Shown: positions 8,735-18,443, counted from the first letter of the stretch. The stretch: DNA of 64,000 nucleotides from an uncultured Granulosicoccaceae bacterium (GCA_938005265.1 CALLOA010000032.1:59440-123439); one strand, 5' to 3'. Numbers and translations: made by a program. Notes: generated by a model not told the origin, from the letters alone.

Positions 8735-9466
8735 ATGAATAATTATACGTCAGACTGGATCGACGCCATGCTTGCTGATGAGCAGCCTGATTTGTGGCTG
8801 GCACAAAACTCACAAAGCCCGGTGACGCCCCAACAAGTTTTACCGGCTGCAGCCGATCCTGCTGCCTTGTTGCAGTCGATGCGTGATATTCATTTGCCTG
8901 AAACCGGCGGCAGTCAGTTGGCGGCAGGTTGGGTTTTGCTGGCTGCTGGTGTTTTGTTACTTCTCGCCATGTTGCTTGGGTTTCTATTGCGCCGGCGTCG
9001 CAGTGAAGATTGGCGTCAGGTGGCACAACAGGAGTTGGTCTCGATTCGGCAACAGGCGATAGACGCTCCGGCTAACGAAACAGTGGCCGCTTGTTCCAGG
9101 TTGTTACGTCGAGTTTCCTTGGCACTGCTGCCACGAGAAGGGGTCGCTGCGATGACCGGTGAAAACTGGTTGAAACTTCTGGATACCTTGCATGGGTCGT
9201 CTCAGTTCAGTGAAGGGCCAGGGCAAGTGTTGGCTGAGCTTCCATACTCCAGACCCGTCGCAACAGCTGATGCCAGGTCAGCCAGCAACCTGGTTGGTGG
9301 TGTTGATCGAGCACAGGAGGGCGAGGCTATTGATCATGGTTCAGGCGAGTTGTTGTTGCTGGTTGAAGATTTTATTGCCAATGCGCAGCCAATCGCCCAC
9401 GAGCAACTAGCGGCTGGCAGAAGCACCCCGCTAGCATTCAACAAAAAGATGTCGGCTGATTACTGA
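8735..9466 (+). CDS. DUF4381 family membrane protein
   Basis: A 243-residue protein with one membrane segment at about residues 66-88 (GWVLLAAGVLLLLAMLLGFLLRRRR). It has a short, probably periplasmic, N-terminal part and a cytoplasmic part of about 150 residues containing TGENWLKLLDTLHG. This layout, and its place between DUF58 and the first VWA gene, fit DUF4381. Its stop overlaps the next start (TGATG). Two internal stretches are loosely conserved and low in complexity. Function is unknown; probably a scaffold of the Bat membrane complex. Confidence 0.8.
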   Translation: MNNYTSDWIDAMLADEQPDLWLAQNSQSPVTPQQVLPAAADPAALLQSMRDIHLPETGGSQLAAGWVLLAAGVLLLLAMLLGFLLRRRRSEDWRQVAQQELVSIRQQAIDAPANETVAACSRLLRRVSLALLPREGVAAMTGENWLKLLDTLHGSSQFSEGPGQVLAELPYSRPVATADARSASNLVGGVDRAQEGEAIDHGSGELLLLVEDFIANAQPIAHEQLAAGRSTPLAFNKKMSADY

Positions 9467-10599
9467 TGACGAATGGGGTTGGCAACATACCTGTTTTGTT
9501 TGGTAATGAAATAAAGCAGGCTTTTTTCGACGCGGTTGATTCCTTTTCAGCCCTGCGTGAGGCTTTGCAATCGGTTATTGCCGGTCAGGCCGGTAGTGTG
9601 AATGTCGATTTGCAGTTCGATCTTCCATGGATAGCATTGGCATTACCGTTACCTTTTATTGTTTTGCTGTTTGTCAGGTTTCGCGGGCAAAGATCGCAGG
9701 CACTGCTGGTTCCAGCGCAGCTTGGCCTGGGAACCAGTGAACAGGCCTCGCGTCGCACTGCAGGCATCTCGGCCTGGTGGTTGCTGGCGTTGTTGGCATG
9801 GTGTTGTCTGGTGCTGGCCGCAGCACGTCCGCACTGGATAGGGCCACCGGTCAGTTCACCGGTCTCGGGCCGCGACCTGATGATGAGTATCGACATCTCT
9901 GGCAGTATGAATGAATCAGATCTCTACAGTGATAATTCTGCATACACACGAATTGATGTTGTGCGTGAGGTTGCGAGCAGATTTGTCGAGCAAAGGGCTG
10001 GAGATCGTATCGGCTTGATCATGTTTGGCTCACAAGCTTACGTGCAGACACCACTTACCTTTGATCACAAGACGGTGGCGCATTTTATTCGTGAGGCGCA
10101 TGTTGGCCTTGCCGGCAGAAGCACGGCTATTGGAGATGCAATAGGACTTGCGGTAAAGCGTTTACGTGAACGACCGGTCGATTCACGAGTGTTGTTATTG
10201 CTGACTGACGGGGCTAACTCTGCCGGTGTGGTTGATCCACTGGAGGCCGCACGAATCGCCGCGGAAAACGATATTCGCATTCATACAATCGGTGTGGGCG
10301 CCGAGGGTGGTCGTTCGGTGTTCGGTTTTCCGATGACGGTACAGCGAAGTGAGCTGGATGAAAAAACCCTGATTAAAATATCCGAACTAACTGGTGGTCA
10401 GTATTTCCGTGCACGGGATGTCAAAGAGTTGCAGCGTGTCTACCAGTTGATTGATGAGCTGGAGCCGGTGGAAAGTAACGATGATAATTTTCGTATACGT
10501 CGAGAGCTTTTTGCCTGGCCCTTATCTGTAGCTCTGTTGTTGGGCCTGTTGATCAGCTGGTTCCGTTACGCCAGATTTAATGGTGTGGGCCATGGTTGA
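9466..10599 (+). CDS. VWA-domain membrane protein, BatA-like
   Basis: A 377-residue protein. Two membrane helices come early (about residues 50-66 and 103-122), then a von Willebrand A domain, then a C-terminal helix (SVALLLGLLISWF). The metal-ion-dependent adhesion site is complete: DISGS (DxSxS), a conserved Thr in the PLTFDHKT loop and the Asp of LLTDGANSAG. This is the BatA architecture, in which the VWA domain sits on the periplasmic face. The first 40 residues are an extension not obvious in the family. It overlaps its neighbours on both sides, so the products are probably made in matched amounts. The expected regulator is the MoxR ATPase of the same operon. Confidence 0.9.
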   Translation: MTNGVGNIPVLFGNEIKQAFFDAVDSFSALREALQSVIAGQAGSVNVDLQFDLPWIALALPLPFIVLLFVRFRGQRSQALLVPAQLGLGTSEQASRRTAGISAWWLLALLAWCCLVLAAARPHWIGPPVSSPVSGRDLMMSIDISGSMNESDLYSDNSAYTRIDVVREVASRFVEQRAGDRIGLIMFGSQAYVQTPLTFDHKTVAHFIREAHVGLAGRSTAIGDAIGLAVKRLRERPVDSRVLLLLTDGANSAGVVDPLEAARIAAENDIRIHTIGVGAEGGRSVFGFPMTVQRSELDEKTLIKISELTGGQYFRARDVKELQRVYQLIDELEPVESNDDNFRIRRELFAWPLSVALLLGLLISWFRYARFNGVGHG

Positions 10600-11578
10600 A
10601 TTCGAATTGGTACGGCCACTGTGGATTCTTGCTTTAGTGCCGGGAATATTTTTGTTACTGGCATTGTGGAGGCGATCGGCAAGTGCCGGGGCCTGGGAAA
10701 ATCTGGTCGATGCCGAGTTGCAACCCCACGTGCTGGAGGGTAAAGCGGGAGGCCGTTCGCGTTGGCCCTTGGTTTTGGGTGCTCTGGCTTTCCTGCTGGG
10801 TGTTATTGTGCTGGCTGGCCCAGTGTGGGAGCAGCGTCCGATGCCGCTTATGCAAGCGCAGCAGGCGCAGGTTATCGTGCTGGACGTTTCTCGTTCGATG
10901 GATACCACTGATCGCAAGCCCACGCGACTAACGCGAGCCAAGCACAAAGTGCAGGATTTGTTGGCCCAGTCTGCTGGCAAACAAAGTGCGCTGGTGGTAT
11001 TCAGTGAGGTCGCCTACGTTGTGAGTCCATTGACTGACGATGTCGCAACGCTTGAGGCTTTTCTGCCGGCTATTGAAACATCAGTGGTGCCGGTACAAGG
11101 AAGCCGCCTGGTACCGGCAATAAAGCGGGCAACACAATTGCTGCAACAGGCAGGTCACATTGAAGGTTCGATTTTACTGATTACCGATGCAACGGCCGGA
11201 CAAGCGGCTATTACGGAAGCGGCGCAGGCACAGGGCGCCGGTTACAGTGTTTCGGTGCTGGGCGTTGCCACAGAGGGTGGCGATCCACTGCGACTGGCGG
11301 ATGGCAGTTTGCTGGAGGATGCAGCTGGAAACATAGCCATAACTCGTCTTGATCGTGACGGCTTGCAACGACTCAGCGCTGCAGGTAATGGTGTCTTTAC
11401 AACGCTTTCGGCTGACAATTCAGATATCACGAGATTTCTGCAGGTGAGTAACGACGTTGCATTATCTGCGGCTGAACAATCCGGGCGCCAGATTTTGCAG
11501 TGGATAGAATATGCGCCTTGGGTTTTGCCTCTGCTATTGCTTTGTGCCCTCCCATTGTTTCGTCGGGGGCTGCTGTAG
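10592..11578 (+). CDS. VWA-domain membrane protein, BatB-like
   Basis: A 328-residue second VWA protein, related to the one before it. Membrane helices lie near residues 8-24 and 55-75, with another at the C-terminus (APWVLPLLLLCALPLF). The VWA domain carries an intact DVSRS (DxSxS) metal site and the later LLITDATAG segment. The start at 10592 (MVEFELVRPLW) fits the family; an in-frame ATG at 10580 is also possible. Both lie inside the previous gene's end. BatA and BatB are expected to form a membrane complex, by analogy with Bacteroides and Francisella. Confidence 0.88.
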   Translation: MVEFELVRPLWILALVPGIFLLLALWRRSASAGAWENLVDAELQPHVLEGKAGGRSRWPLVLGALAFLLGVIVLAGPVWEQRPMPLMQAQQAQVIVLDVSRSMDTTDRKPTRLTRAKHKVQDLLAQSAGKQSALVVFSEVAYVVSPLTDDVATLEAFLPAIETSVVPVQGSRLVPAIKRATQLLQQAGHIEGSILLITDATAGQAAITEAAQAQGAGYSVSVLGVATEGGDPLRLADGSLLEDAAGNIAITRLDRDGLQRLSAAGNGVFTTLSADNSDITRFLQVSNDVALSAAEQSGRQILQWIEYAPWVLPLLLLCALPLFRRGLL

Positions 11579-12595
11579 ATGCGAGCCGAATTCTGCTTGC
11601 ATGGAAAGTCACCTGCCGATACGTTGTCAGTACGGTTGTTAGCCTGGTTGTCGGCCTGGCTGTCTGCAGGGTGCCGCTTTGCATGTTGCTTGTTGCTGTC
11701 TGCATTCTTTGTGTCGGGGCAGATTGCTGCACAACAGTTGCCTTCTGCGCAAGCACCGCCGCCCGGCGAGATACCGTCGGTGGATGCGAACGTTGTAACT
11801 GGCGAATCTGCAACCACTAAAAATGAAGGCTGGTTACGAAACTTATTCACCAGCGTACGTGGCAGGCGCGAAAAGTGGCTTGATAATGAAGATTATCAGA
11901 GCCTCGCTGCCGACACTGGCGACACAAGCTGGTCAGCAGCAGCTCAATACAGGCAGGGTGATTTGCCGGCAGCTATAGAGTCTTTTTCTGCACTGCCCGG
12001 AGAGTCCGCTCTGTATAACCATGCCACAGCGCTGGCACATTCAGGAGACTATCAACAGTCGCTTGATCAATATGATCGTCTGCTTCAACAAAACCCGCAG
12101 CATGCTGATGCGCTTTTCAATCGTGAGATCGTCGAAAAACTAATGCAGCAACAACAACAACAGCAGCAGCAACAGCAACAAGGTGATGGCGAGCAGGGCG
12201 ATCAACAACAAGATCAACAGCAACAACAGGACAGCGAGTCTGACAATAGCGAGCAACAACAATCGTCAGACAGCCAGCAACAAAGTGAAGAGTCTGCCAG
12301 TGAAAGCGAGCAGCAGCCAGGTGACGAGGGCCAGACATCTGAGCCTGATCTGCAGGAGCTTGAGCAGGCTCAGCAGCCGGAAGCTCAACAGCAATCACAG
12401 GATCAACTTGAACAACAACGCCAGCAAGCTTTACGCGAGCTGGCCGAAGAACCGCCATTGAACGAGCAGCAACAGGCAACCGAACAATGGTTACGGCAAA
12501 TTCCGGATGACCCTTCGGGCCTTTTACGGCGTAAGCTGGAGCGTAGCCATGTCAATGACTATCCCGGCGTGACCAGTAGTAAGCAACCGTGGTGA
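11579..12595 (+). CDS. TPR protein with Gln-rich region, BatC/BatE-like
   Basis: A 338-residue exported protein. The signal or anchor segment is LLAWLSAWLSAGCRFACCLLLSAFFVSG. Then follow a short TPR region (about residues 110-185, with LYNHATALAHSGDYQQSLDQYDRLLQ) and a long low-complexity part rich in Gln, Glu, Asp and Ser. That part includes 12 consecutive Gln codons at 12146-12181. The C-terminus (QWLRQIPDDPSGLLRRKL) is the conserved tail found in many TPR proteins next to VWA genes. It begins directly after the BatB-like stop and ends overlapping BatD. The Gln tract may vary between strains. Confidence 0.85.
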   Translation: MRAEFCLHGKSPADTLSVRLLAWLSAWLSAGCRFACCLLLSAFFVSGQIAAQQLPSAQAPPPGEIPSVDANVVTGESATTKNEGWLRNLFTSVRGRREKWLDNEDYQSLAADTGDTSWSAAAQYRQGDLPAAIESFSALPGESALYNHATALAHSGDYQQSLDQYDRLLQQNPQHADALFNREIVEKLMQQQQQQQQQQQQGDGEQGDQQQDQQQQQDSESDNSEQQQSSDSQQQSEESASESEQQPGDEGQTSEPDLQELEQAQQPEAQQQSQDQLEQQRQQALRELAEEPPLNEQQQATEQWLRQIPDDPSGLLRRKLERSHVNDYPGVTSSKQPW

Positions 12596-14544
12596 TGCAA
12601 CTTAAACAATTGAAAATCGGCCAGGCAACTAAGGAATCGATCGGCGTGGCCGGGCTTGTTGTCCGGCATCGTGCCTGTGCCAGCACTTTCGCATACGTTT
12701 TTTTAAAGGTTTTTGTAAAGGTTTTTGCAAAAGCATTTCTAAAGCATGTGCTGTTTTGCACTCTTTGCCTGCTTTCGATAATCAGCAATCCGGCTTTTGC
12801 GCAAAGCATGACGGCTGAGGTCAACCGCTCGCAACTCTCAATTGATGAATCGCTGGTACTGACAATAGTGTCAGACGGCCTAACCGGGCAACCCGAGCTG
12901 AGCCCCTTATCCAAAGATTTTGAAGTGCTCGGTACGTCGACGCGGCGAGAAGTGAAAATTATTCAGGGTGTCATGTCCGATCTGCAAAGCTGGGACATAG
13001 AAATGATACCCAAACGCACGGGTGAACTTGAGATTCCCTCGTTGACGCTGAAAGGCTTCTCCAGCAATGCCTTAACTGTCAATGTCACAGACGCTCCATC
13101 CGCTCAAGCGCAGGCTCAGGGGCCGGTTTTTCTGGAGGTTAATATTGATAACCCGTCGCCAATGTTGCAGGCGCAAGTCATCTATACCGTGCGCTTCTAC
13201 AGTGCGGTACGGATCGTTGATGGCGAGTTGTCAGAACCTGTATCAGACAAACTCACGATTCGCAGGCTTGGAGATGACACCGGTTTTTTTCAGGAGCGTA
13301 ACGGCACCCGCTATCGGGTCGTCGAACGACGCTACGCGATATTTCCGCGTGAGAGTGGCCAAATAGAAATTCCACCCGTGACCCTGCGGGTCAATGTACC
13401 CGATGATAATGATTCCACAGGCTCTTTTTTCGGGCGCGTAAAGCGGCTGACACGCCGTGGCCCGGCTATTAGTCTTGATGTCAGAGGTAAACCTGAAAGC
13501 GACCCGGGTTCCTGGTGGTTGGCTGCCAAATCGCTACAGTTAAGTGCTGAATGGGAAGGCAATATCCAGGAGTTTCGAGTCGGTGAGCCACTGACGCGCA
13601 CCTTGACGCTGGAAGTGGATGGAGCGACAGGTGAGCAGTTGCCGGAATTGAAACCACTGCAAGTGCCGGGTCTCAGGGTTTACGCCGATAAGCCGGAGAT
13701 AGTCGAACAGCCTTCGTCTGACACCCTGCTGGCCAAGCGCGTTGACAAATGGGCCATCATCCCGCAAGCCGCCGGTGAGTTAACTTTACCTGCGGTGGAG
13801 TTAAGCTGGTTTGATACTGTGGCCGAGACTTATCGTGTGGCATCTGTGCCAGCGCAAGTCATTAATGTATTGCCGCAGATTCAGCAGCCTGGTAATACGG
13901 CCGCCGGCTCTGTAAACACCGACGCCCCGGCGGGCACATCTGCACTGCAGAATGACCCTTCGGCCAGTTCCGGTGATACGCAGTCTGGATTGCAGGACAA
14001 CCTCTTAAATTCAACTGCCGGGGCAGGGCAGGCAGAGGGCATCCTGTCCACGCAGCAAAGTTACTGGAAAACACTTGCGCTGGCCGCGATTGTGGCCTGG
14101 ATTTTATCCAGCCTGGTGGCGCTGCGGTTATGGTTGCGATCTCGCAGCGACCAAAGGCTGCAACACAGCAGCAGGGCAGGTGCAAGTGTGCGAGATCATG
14201 AATCCGAGAAAGCTGCGTTGAAAGCCGTGGACAAAACGCTCAAATCCTCAGATTCGGCTGCGGATGTCGCCTCGGCCGTGCTCGCATGGGCTGCTTGTCG
14301 ATGGAGGCATACACCACCACAGTCCTTGCAGGAACTGGCGTTGCGTTATCCTGCCGAACAGGAGCTACAAAACCAGTTGCACGAACTCGACCGGCTCGCC
14401 TATGGGCGGGAAACACACGTCGCTGATGACGCAAACCTGCCATTGCGAAACAAATTTTCGCAGCTGCCGGATCTTATGCGTCGGCTTTCCAACAAGACAG
14501 AGATTTCGAAAGTTGCCAGGGCGCAAACACTACCCGATCTTTGA
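12595..14544 (+). CDS. batD: BatD-like oxygen-tolerance protein
   Basis: A 649-residue BatD protein. The N-terminal export signal is unusually long and basic, with a fourfold VFxK-type repeat coded at 12697-12744, followed by a hydrophobic core and FAQS cleavage region. The mature part is a series of beta-rich domains (for example VNRSQLSIDESLVLTIVSDG, LEVNIDNPSPMLQAQVIYTVRFY), then one membrane helix (TLALAAIVAWILSSLVALRLWL) and a short cytoplasmic tail. That is the usual BatD plan, with most of the protein in the periplasm. The ATG at 12595 overlaps the preceding stop as TGATG; a GTG at 12589 is possible but less likely. Confidence 0.88.
   Translation: MQLKQLKIGQATKESIGVAGLVVRHRACASTFAYVFLKVFVKVFAKAFLKHVLFCTLCLLSIISNPAFAQSMTAEVNRSQLSIDESLVLTIVSDGLTGQPELSPLSKDFEVLGTSTRREVKIIQGVMSDLQSWDIEMIPKRTGELEIPSLTLKGFSSNALTVNVTDAPSAQAQAQGPVFLEVNIDNPSPMLQAQVIYTVRFYSAVRIVDGELSEPVSDKLTIRRLGDDTGFFQERNGTRYRVVERRYAIFPRESGQIEIPPVTLRVNVPDDNDSTGSFFGRVKRLTRRGPAISLDVRGKPESDPGSWWLAAKSLQLSAEWEGNIQEFRVGEPLTRTLTLEVDGATGEQLPELKPLQVPGLRVYADKPEIVEQPSSDTLLAKRVDKWAIIPQAAGELTLPAVELSWFDTVAETYRVASVPAQVINVLPQIQQPGNTAAGSVNTDAPAGTSALQNDPSASSGDTQSGLQDNLLNSTAGAGQAEGILSTQQSYWKTLALAAIVAWILSSLVALRLWLRSRSDQRLQHSSRAGASVRDHESEKAALKAVDKTLKSSDSAADVASAVLAWAACRWRHTPPQSLQELALRYPAEQELQNQLHELDRLAYGRETHVADDANLPLRNKFSQLPDLMRRLSNKTEISKVARAQTLPDL
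12697..12744 (+). repeat. 12-bp tandem repeat inside batD
   Basis: Three close copies of GTTTTTxTAAAG-like units plus a diverged fourth. They encode a VFLK-VFVK-VFAK-AFLK run in the n-region of the signal sequence. Because the unit is a multiple of three, gain or loss of copies keeps the frame and only lengthens the basic leader. Confidence 0.8.
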
Positions 14545-14666
14545 TATTTACTCGAAAATGAAAAAACGTATAACTATCAGTTGGTTAAAGATTTATGGCT
14601 AGCTGATTTTGTCATCCATTTTTTACCGCTTCGGCCGTTACAAAGAGTGTCGGATTTTCTCTGTAA

Positions 14667-16121
14667 TTGTCGTTGCATTCACCGGTACCTCAAGTCGAAA
14701 AACCAGGTGTTGCCGTAAGGCAGGTAATATTGTGCGCATTGCAAAAGTGCGTCGGAAACAATCGTTTGCAGGGCGGGCACTGTTGTAAACGTGTCATCCG
14801 ATACTGCCTGCGTCTTTGTATTTTTACATTGGTGGTCAATGTAGTGCTGCCAGCCGCCGGTTACTCCCCAGTCCAGGCGGCTGACCCTATTGAGGGTGAG
14901 GATTATTGTCAGGGTGTTATCTCGGCAATCGAATTTTCCGGCAACACAAAAACCCGTGACAGAGTCTTGCTTGAGCAGTTGCAGCTGGCCGCGGGTGATG
15001 AATGTCAGCTGGATCCGATCATTGACGGCGTGCAAAGCATCATGGACCTCGGCCTGTTCCGACGTGTTATCGCTTCGCTTGCGCTTGATGAAACGCTGTT
15101 GGTGCTGAGGTATGACGTTGTTGAGAAAATATTCTTCTTCCCGATACCCCGATTCAGTCGCACCTCGGATGGTGAGTTACGTCTTGGTGGTCAATTGCGC
15201 TGGGATAATTTTCGCGGTTTGAATCATCAGCTCAAGATGACAGTTGAGCGCCGTGAAGAGGATGACGGGCGCGGTAATGCCGGTCAGCATTATGAGCTCG
15301 AATATTTGATCCCGCGATTTCTGGGCAGTGACTTCGGCTTTGCGACTGAACTCAGGTTTCGTCGTCAGCGCCAAGACCTGTCGCAGGATCGCCGGCAATT
15401 CGGAGATGCCGATGTATCAGACAGCATTGCCAAGTTACAACTGTCCAAGTGGGTAAATCAGGGTGGTGTAACGCGTGGCTTCAGGTATCGAATGGGAGTG
15501 CGCTTACAGCAACGTTCGCTGCGGCTGGCTGAGGGTGAATATGGGCCATTCAGGGACGGGTTGGATGTTGCCGTCAATGTCGGATTCGAAAAGCGCGATG
15601 TCCATGATGATCTGTTCCGCCTGCGAGGCCGCACCTTTGGCTTGAACCTGCAACTTTCCTCTACTGAATTTGGCTCTGACTTCAGTTACAACCGCACTGA
15701 TATCTATTATCGGCGCTATAAAGCCTTGTCCGGTATGAATCTGCGTAATCTCAACTACCAGATTCGACTCGGTATCAGTAATGCAGGCCCCTTCGGCGAA
15801 CGTCACTTTGAGCTGGGTGGTGGAGAAAGATTGCGTGGCATGCGTCCGGATTTCAAAACAGGCGACGTGCTGATGCTTGCCAATGTTGAGTATCTTGCTG
15901 CATTACCGCGTTATCAGGCTCTGCGTGGCGTATTGTTCGCTGATATTGGCAATGTTTATGAACATAATGATGTCAACCCCTTGCGGCAGGAGCTGGGTGC
16001 CGGGGTCGGGTTACGTTGGAAGCTGCTGTCGTTTTCGAACACTGATATCCGCCTTGATGCTGCCTGGGATAAGCGTGAAAGCGAGTTCCGATATTATTTT
16101 TCAACCAGCCTGACTTTCTAG
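14667..16121 (+). CDS. Omp85-type outer-membrane protein with one POTRA domain
   Basis: A protein of up to 484 residues. After a signal region ending near QAA, a single POTRA-like domain (ISAIEFSGNTKTRDRVLLEQLQLAAGD, then IMDLGLFRRV) leads into a beta-barrel. The barrel carries GERHFELGGGERLRGMRP, which resembles the conserved RGY/RGF-type motif of the Omp85 (BamA/TamA) family, and it ends in the typical RYYFSTSLTF with terminal Phe. It is much shorter than BamA (five POTRA domains, about 800 residues), nearer to single-POTRA family members. The start is unsure (TTG at 14667 is the longest). It lies 120 bases after batD on the same strand and could be co-transcribed. A role in inserting or secreting a surface protein is inferred only. 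Confidence 0.72.
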   Translation: MSLHSPVPQVEKPGVAVRQVILCALQKCVGNNRLQGGHCCKRVIRYCLRLCIFTLVVNVVLPAAGYSPVQAADPIEGEDYCQGVISAIEFSGNTKTRDRVLLEQLQLAAGDECQLDPIIDGVQSIMDLGLFRRVIASLALDETLLVLRYDVVEKIFFFPIPRFSRTSDGELRLGGQLRWDNFRGLNHQLKMTVERREEDDGRGNAGQHYELEYLIPRFLGSDFGFATELRFRRQRQDLSQDRRQFGDADVSDSIAKLQLSKWVNQGGVTRGFRYRMGVRLQQRSLRLAEGEYGPFRDGLDVAVNVGFEKRDVHDDLFRLRGRTFGLNLQLSSTEFGSDFSYNRTDIYYRRYKALSGMNLRNLNYQIRLGISNAGPFGERHFELGGGERLRGMRPDFKTGDVLMLANVEYLAALPRYQALRGVLFADIGNVYEHNDVNPLRQELGAGVGLRWKLLSFSNTDIRLDAAWDKRESEFRYYFSTSLTF

Positions 16122-16391
16122 TCTGATTTATCGGGCTCCGGTGGCTATCTGCTTTACCCGCCAATAAGACTCGAAAATCACCACCGCTATTGCTATTTGC
16201 TTTTTGCAAAGTAAGAAATCAGGCCCTGATTGTTGCACTGCTGTTATATTTGCCGCGCTGCTCTTCCTACTCCTGCGATATTTCAACTAGAATGATCGGT
16301 TAGGTCGCCTCAGTGCTTACAAGCATGTTTACATGTTTTTTAGCACAATATATGTGGCCACAATCCATCCAAACCATCACGGAGCGTATTG

Positions 16392-18443
16392 ATGGCGTCA
16401 GTTGCCGAGCAACAAGAAGATAGAGCCGCAGTGAATATGCCTAACCTGGTGCACTGGCAGTTGCAGCAGGACCGGGACAATATCCTCTGGGTTACCTGTG
16501 ATCGGGCTAATGAGAACACCAACTCATTAAGCCAGGCAGTACTTGCAGAATTTGGTGACATCCTTACCTACGCAGAAAGCCAGACCCTTTCAGGTATGGT
16601 TATTCACTCGGCCAAAAAGAACGGTTTTATTGCCGGTGCCGATATCCGCGAATTCGAAGGCTACGAATCAGCCGCTGAGGTGACTGCACTTATAACGCGT
16701 GGCCATGAGCTGCTGGCGCGTCTTGAAAATCTGCCCTGTCACACCGTTGCTGCGGTACATGGCTTTTGTCTGGGTGGTGGCCTTGAGCTGGCACTGGCCT
16801 GCAACTACATTATTGCGCGCAACACTGCTGATACGCGTATCGGCCTGCCGGAAGTCAAGTTGGGTATATTCCCGGGTCTCGGTGGTTCCGTCAGATTAAC
16901 GGAGCAGCTCGGAGGCATGAAAGCCCTGCAGCTGATGCTCACAGGCAGACTGCTTCGCGCTAAAGCTGCACGAGGTATGGGAATCGTCGACGAGCTTGTC
17001 GAAGATACGGGTGATATTCGTTGGGCTGCACGCCGCGCTATCAAGCAAACCCGGCAACCCCGTAAACTGGCGCTAACCGACCAGCTAAGCAACTCCGGGC
17101 CGGCCCGAAAAGCGCTGGCTAAAGTGATGCGTCGCCAGACAGCCGCTAAAGCCAATCCCAAACACTATCCTGCACCCTTCGCGCTGATCGATCTCTGGGA
17201 GAAACATGGCGGTGATCGTGATGCCATGTTTCGTGGCGAGGCAGAGGCTGTCGGTGAATTGATGGTTTCCGATACCGCAAAAAATCTGCGACGAATTTTT
17301 CACATGACCGAACGCATGAAAGGTCTGGGTAAAATCGATGGGCTGGAGTTTGATGTCAAACGTGTTCACGTAATCGGTGCAGGAGTGATGGGTGGTGATA
17401 TCGCTGCCTGGTGTGTCACGCAGGGTATGGAAGTCACTCTGCAGGACCGTGAGTTGAAGTACATCGAACCGGCTTTGAAACGAGCTGGCAAACTGTTCAA
17501 GCGCCGCATGAAGACGCGGCCAGCTGTGTCTGCCGCTCAATCCAGATTAATTGCTGACGTAGAAGGTAAAGGGGTTGAGCGTGCTGACGTAATCATCGAA
17601 GCTATTTTTGAAGACCGTGACGCGAAACGGGAATTGTTCAAAAGTATCGAGCCCAGGATGAAAAGCAATGCCATTTTGGCGACCAACACATCGGCCATAC
17701 CCCTGGAAGAACTGTCATCGGTGCTGAATAACCCGTCTCGCTTGATCGGATTGCACTTTTTTAATCCGGTGGCAAAGATGCAGTTGGTGGAAGTGGTGCA
17801 CGCACCGAATACTGATCAGAAGTATGTTGATATGGGTGCTGCATTCTGCACACAGATAAATCGTTTTCCTTTGCCGACTAAAAGCTCGCCCGGGTTTCTT
17901 GTTAATCGCGTGCTGGCTCCCTATCTCATGGAAGCCATGACCATGTATATCGAGGGCACCGGCAAGGAAACGCTGGATGCTGCTGCTGAACAGTTCGGTA
18001 TGCCAATGGGGCCGGTTGAACTGGCTGATGTTGTCGGGCTGGATGTCTGCATCAAAGTTGCCGAAACTCTGGCAAGCGATGGTTATACGAAGGAGCGTGA
18101 ACTTCTACAAGACATGATTGCCAAAAAAGAACTGGGCAAGAAAACCGGCAAGGGTTTTTATGAATGGGAAAAGGGCAAGGCCAAAAAAGGATCGGTGCCT
18201 GGTGAAAATGCTTATCACGAGGTAATTGCCAAACGCCTGTTGAGGCCTTTTCTGGATGAGTGTAAGAAATGCTCGGCAGAAAAAATTGTGGCTGATGATG
18301 ATTTGCTGGATGCCGGCATCATTTTCGGTACTGGTTTCGCACCTTTTTATGGCGGGCCGATGAACTATCTAAAGCACTATGCTGATGGTGCCAGGCCTGC
18401 CAATACAGATTCCGGTAACAAAGCCGAGGAAGCAAGCGCATGA
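16392..18443 (+). CDS. fadJ: Fatty-acid oxidation complex alpha subunit (FadJ-like)
   Basis: A 683-residue bifunctional enzyme of beta-oxidation: enoyl-CoA hydratase in the N-terminal half and L-3-hydroxyacyl-CoA dehydrogenase in the C-terminal half. The hydratase part shows FIAGADIREFE and FCLGGGLELALACNYIIA with LPEVKLGIFPGLGG, keeping both catalytic glutamates. The NAD-binding motif VIGAGVMGGDIAAW begins near residue 326, and HFFNPVAKMQLVEVV and SSPGFLVNRVLAPYL follow. The ATG at 16392 has GGAG eight bases upstream. Its stop overlaps fadI (ATGA), so the two subunits of the complex are co-translated. The length is nearer FadJ than FadB. Confidence 0.92.
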   Translation: MASVAEQQEDRAAVNMPNLVHWQLQQDRDNILWVTCDRANENTNSLSQAVLAEFGDILTYAESQTLSGMVIHSAKKNGFIAGADIREFEGYESAAEVTALITRGHELLARLENLPCHTVAAVHGFCLGGGLELALACNYIIARNTADTRIGLPEVKLGIFPGLGGSVRLTEQLGGMKALQLMLTGRLLRAKAARGMGIVDELVEDTGDIRWAARRAIKQTRQPRKLALTDQLSNSGPARKALAKVMRRQTAAKANPKHYPAPFALIDLWEKHGGDRDAMFRGEAEAVGELMVSDTAKNLRRIFHMTERMKGLGKIDGLEFDVKRVHVIGAGVMGGDIAAWCVTQGMEVTLQDRELKYIEPALKRAGKLFKRRMKTRPAVSAAQSRLIADVEGKGVERADVIIEAIFEDRDAKRELFKSIEPRMKSNAILATNTSAIPLEELSSVLNNPSRLIGLHFFNPVAKMQLVEVVHAPNTDQKYVDMGAAFCTQINRFPLPTKSSPGFLVNRVLAPYLMEAMTMYIEGTGKETLDAAAEQFGMPMGPVELADVVGLDVCIKVAETLASDGYTKERELLQDMIAKKELGKKTGKGFYEWEKGKAKKGSVPGENAYHEVIAKRLLRPFLDECKKCSAEKIVADDDLLDAGIIFGTGFAPFYGGPMNYLKHYADGARPANTDSGNKAEEASA

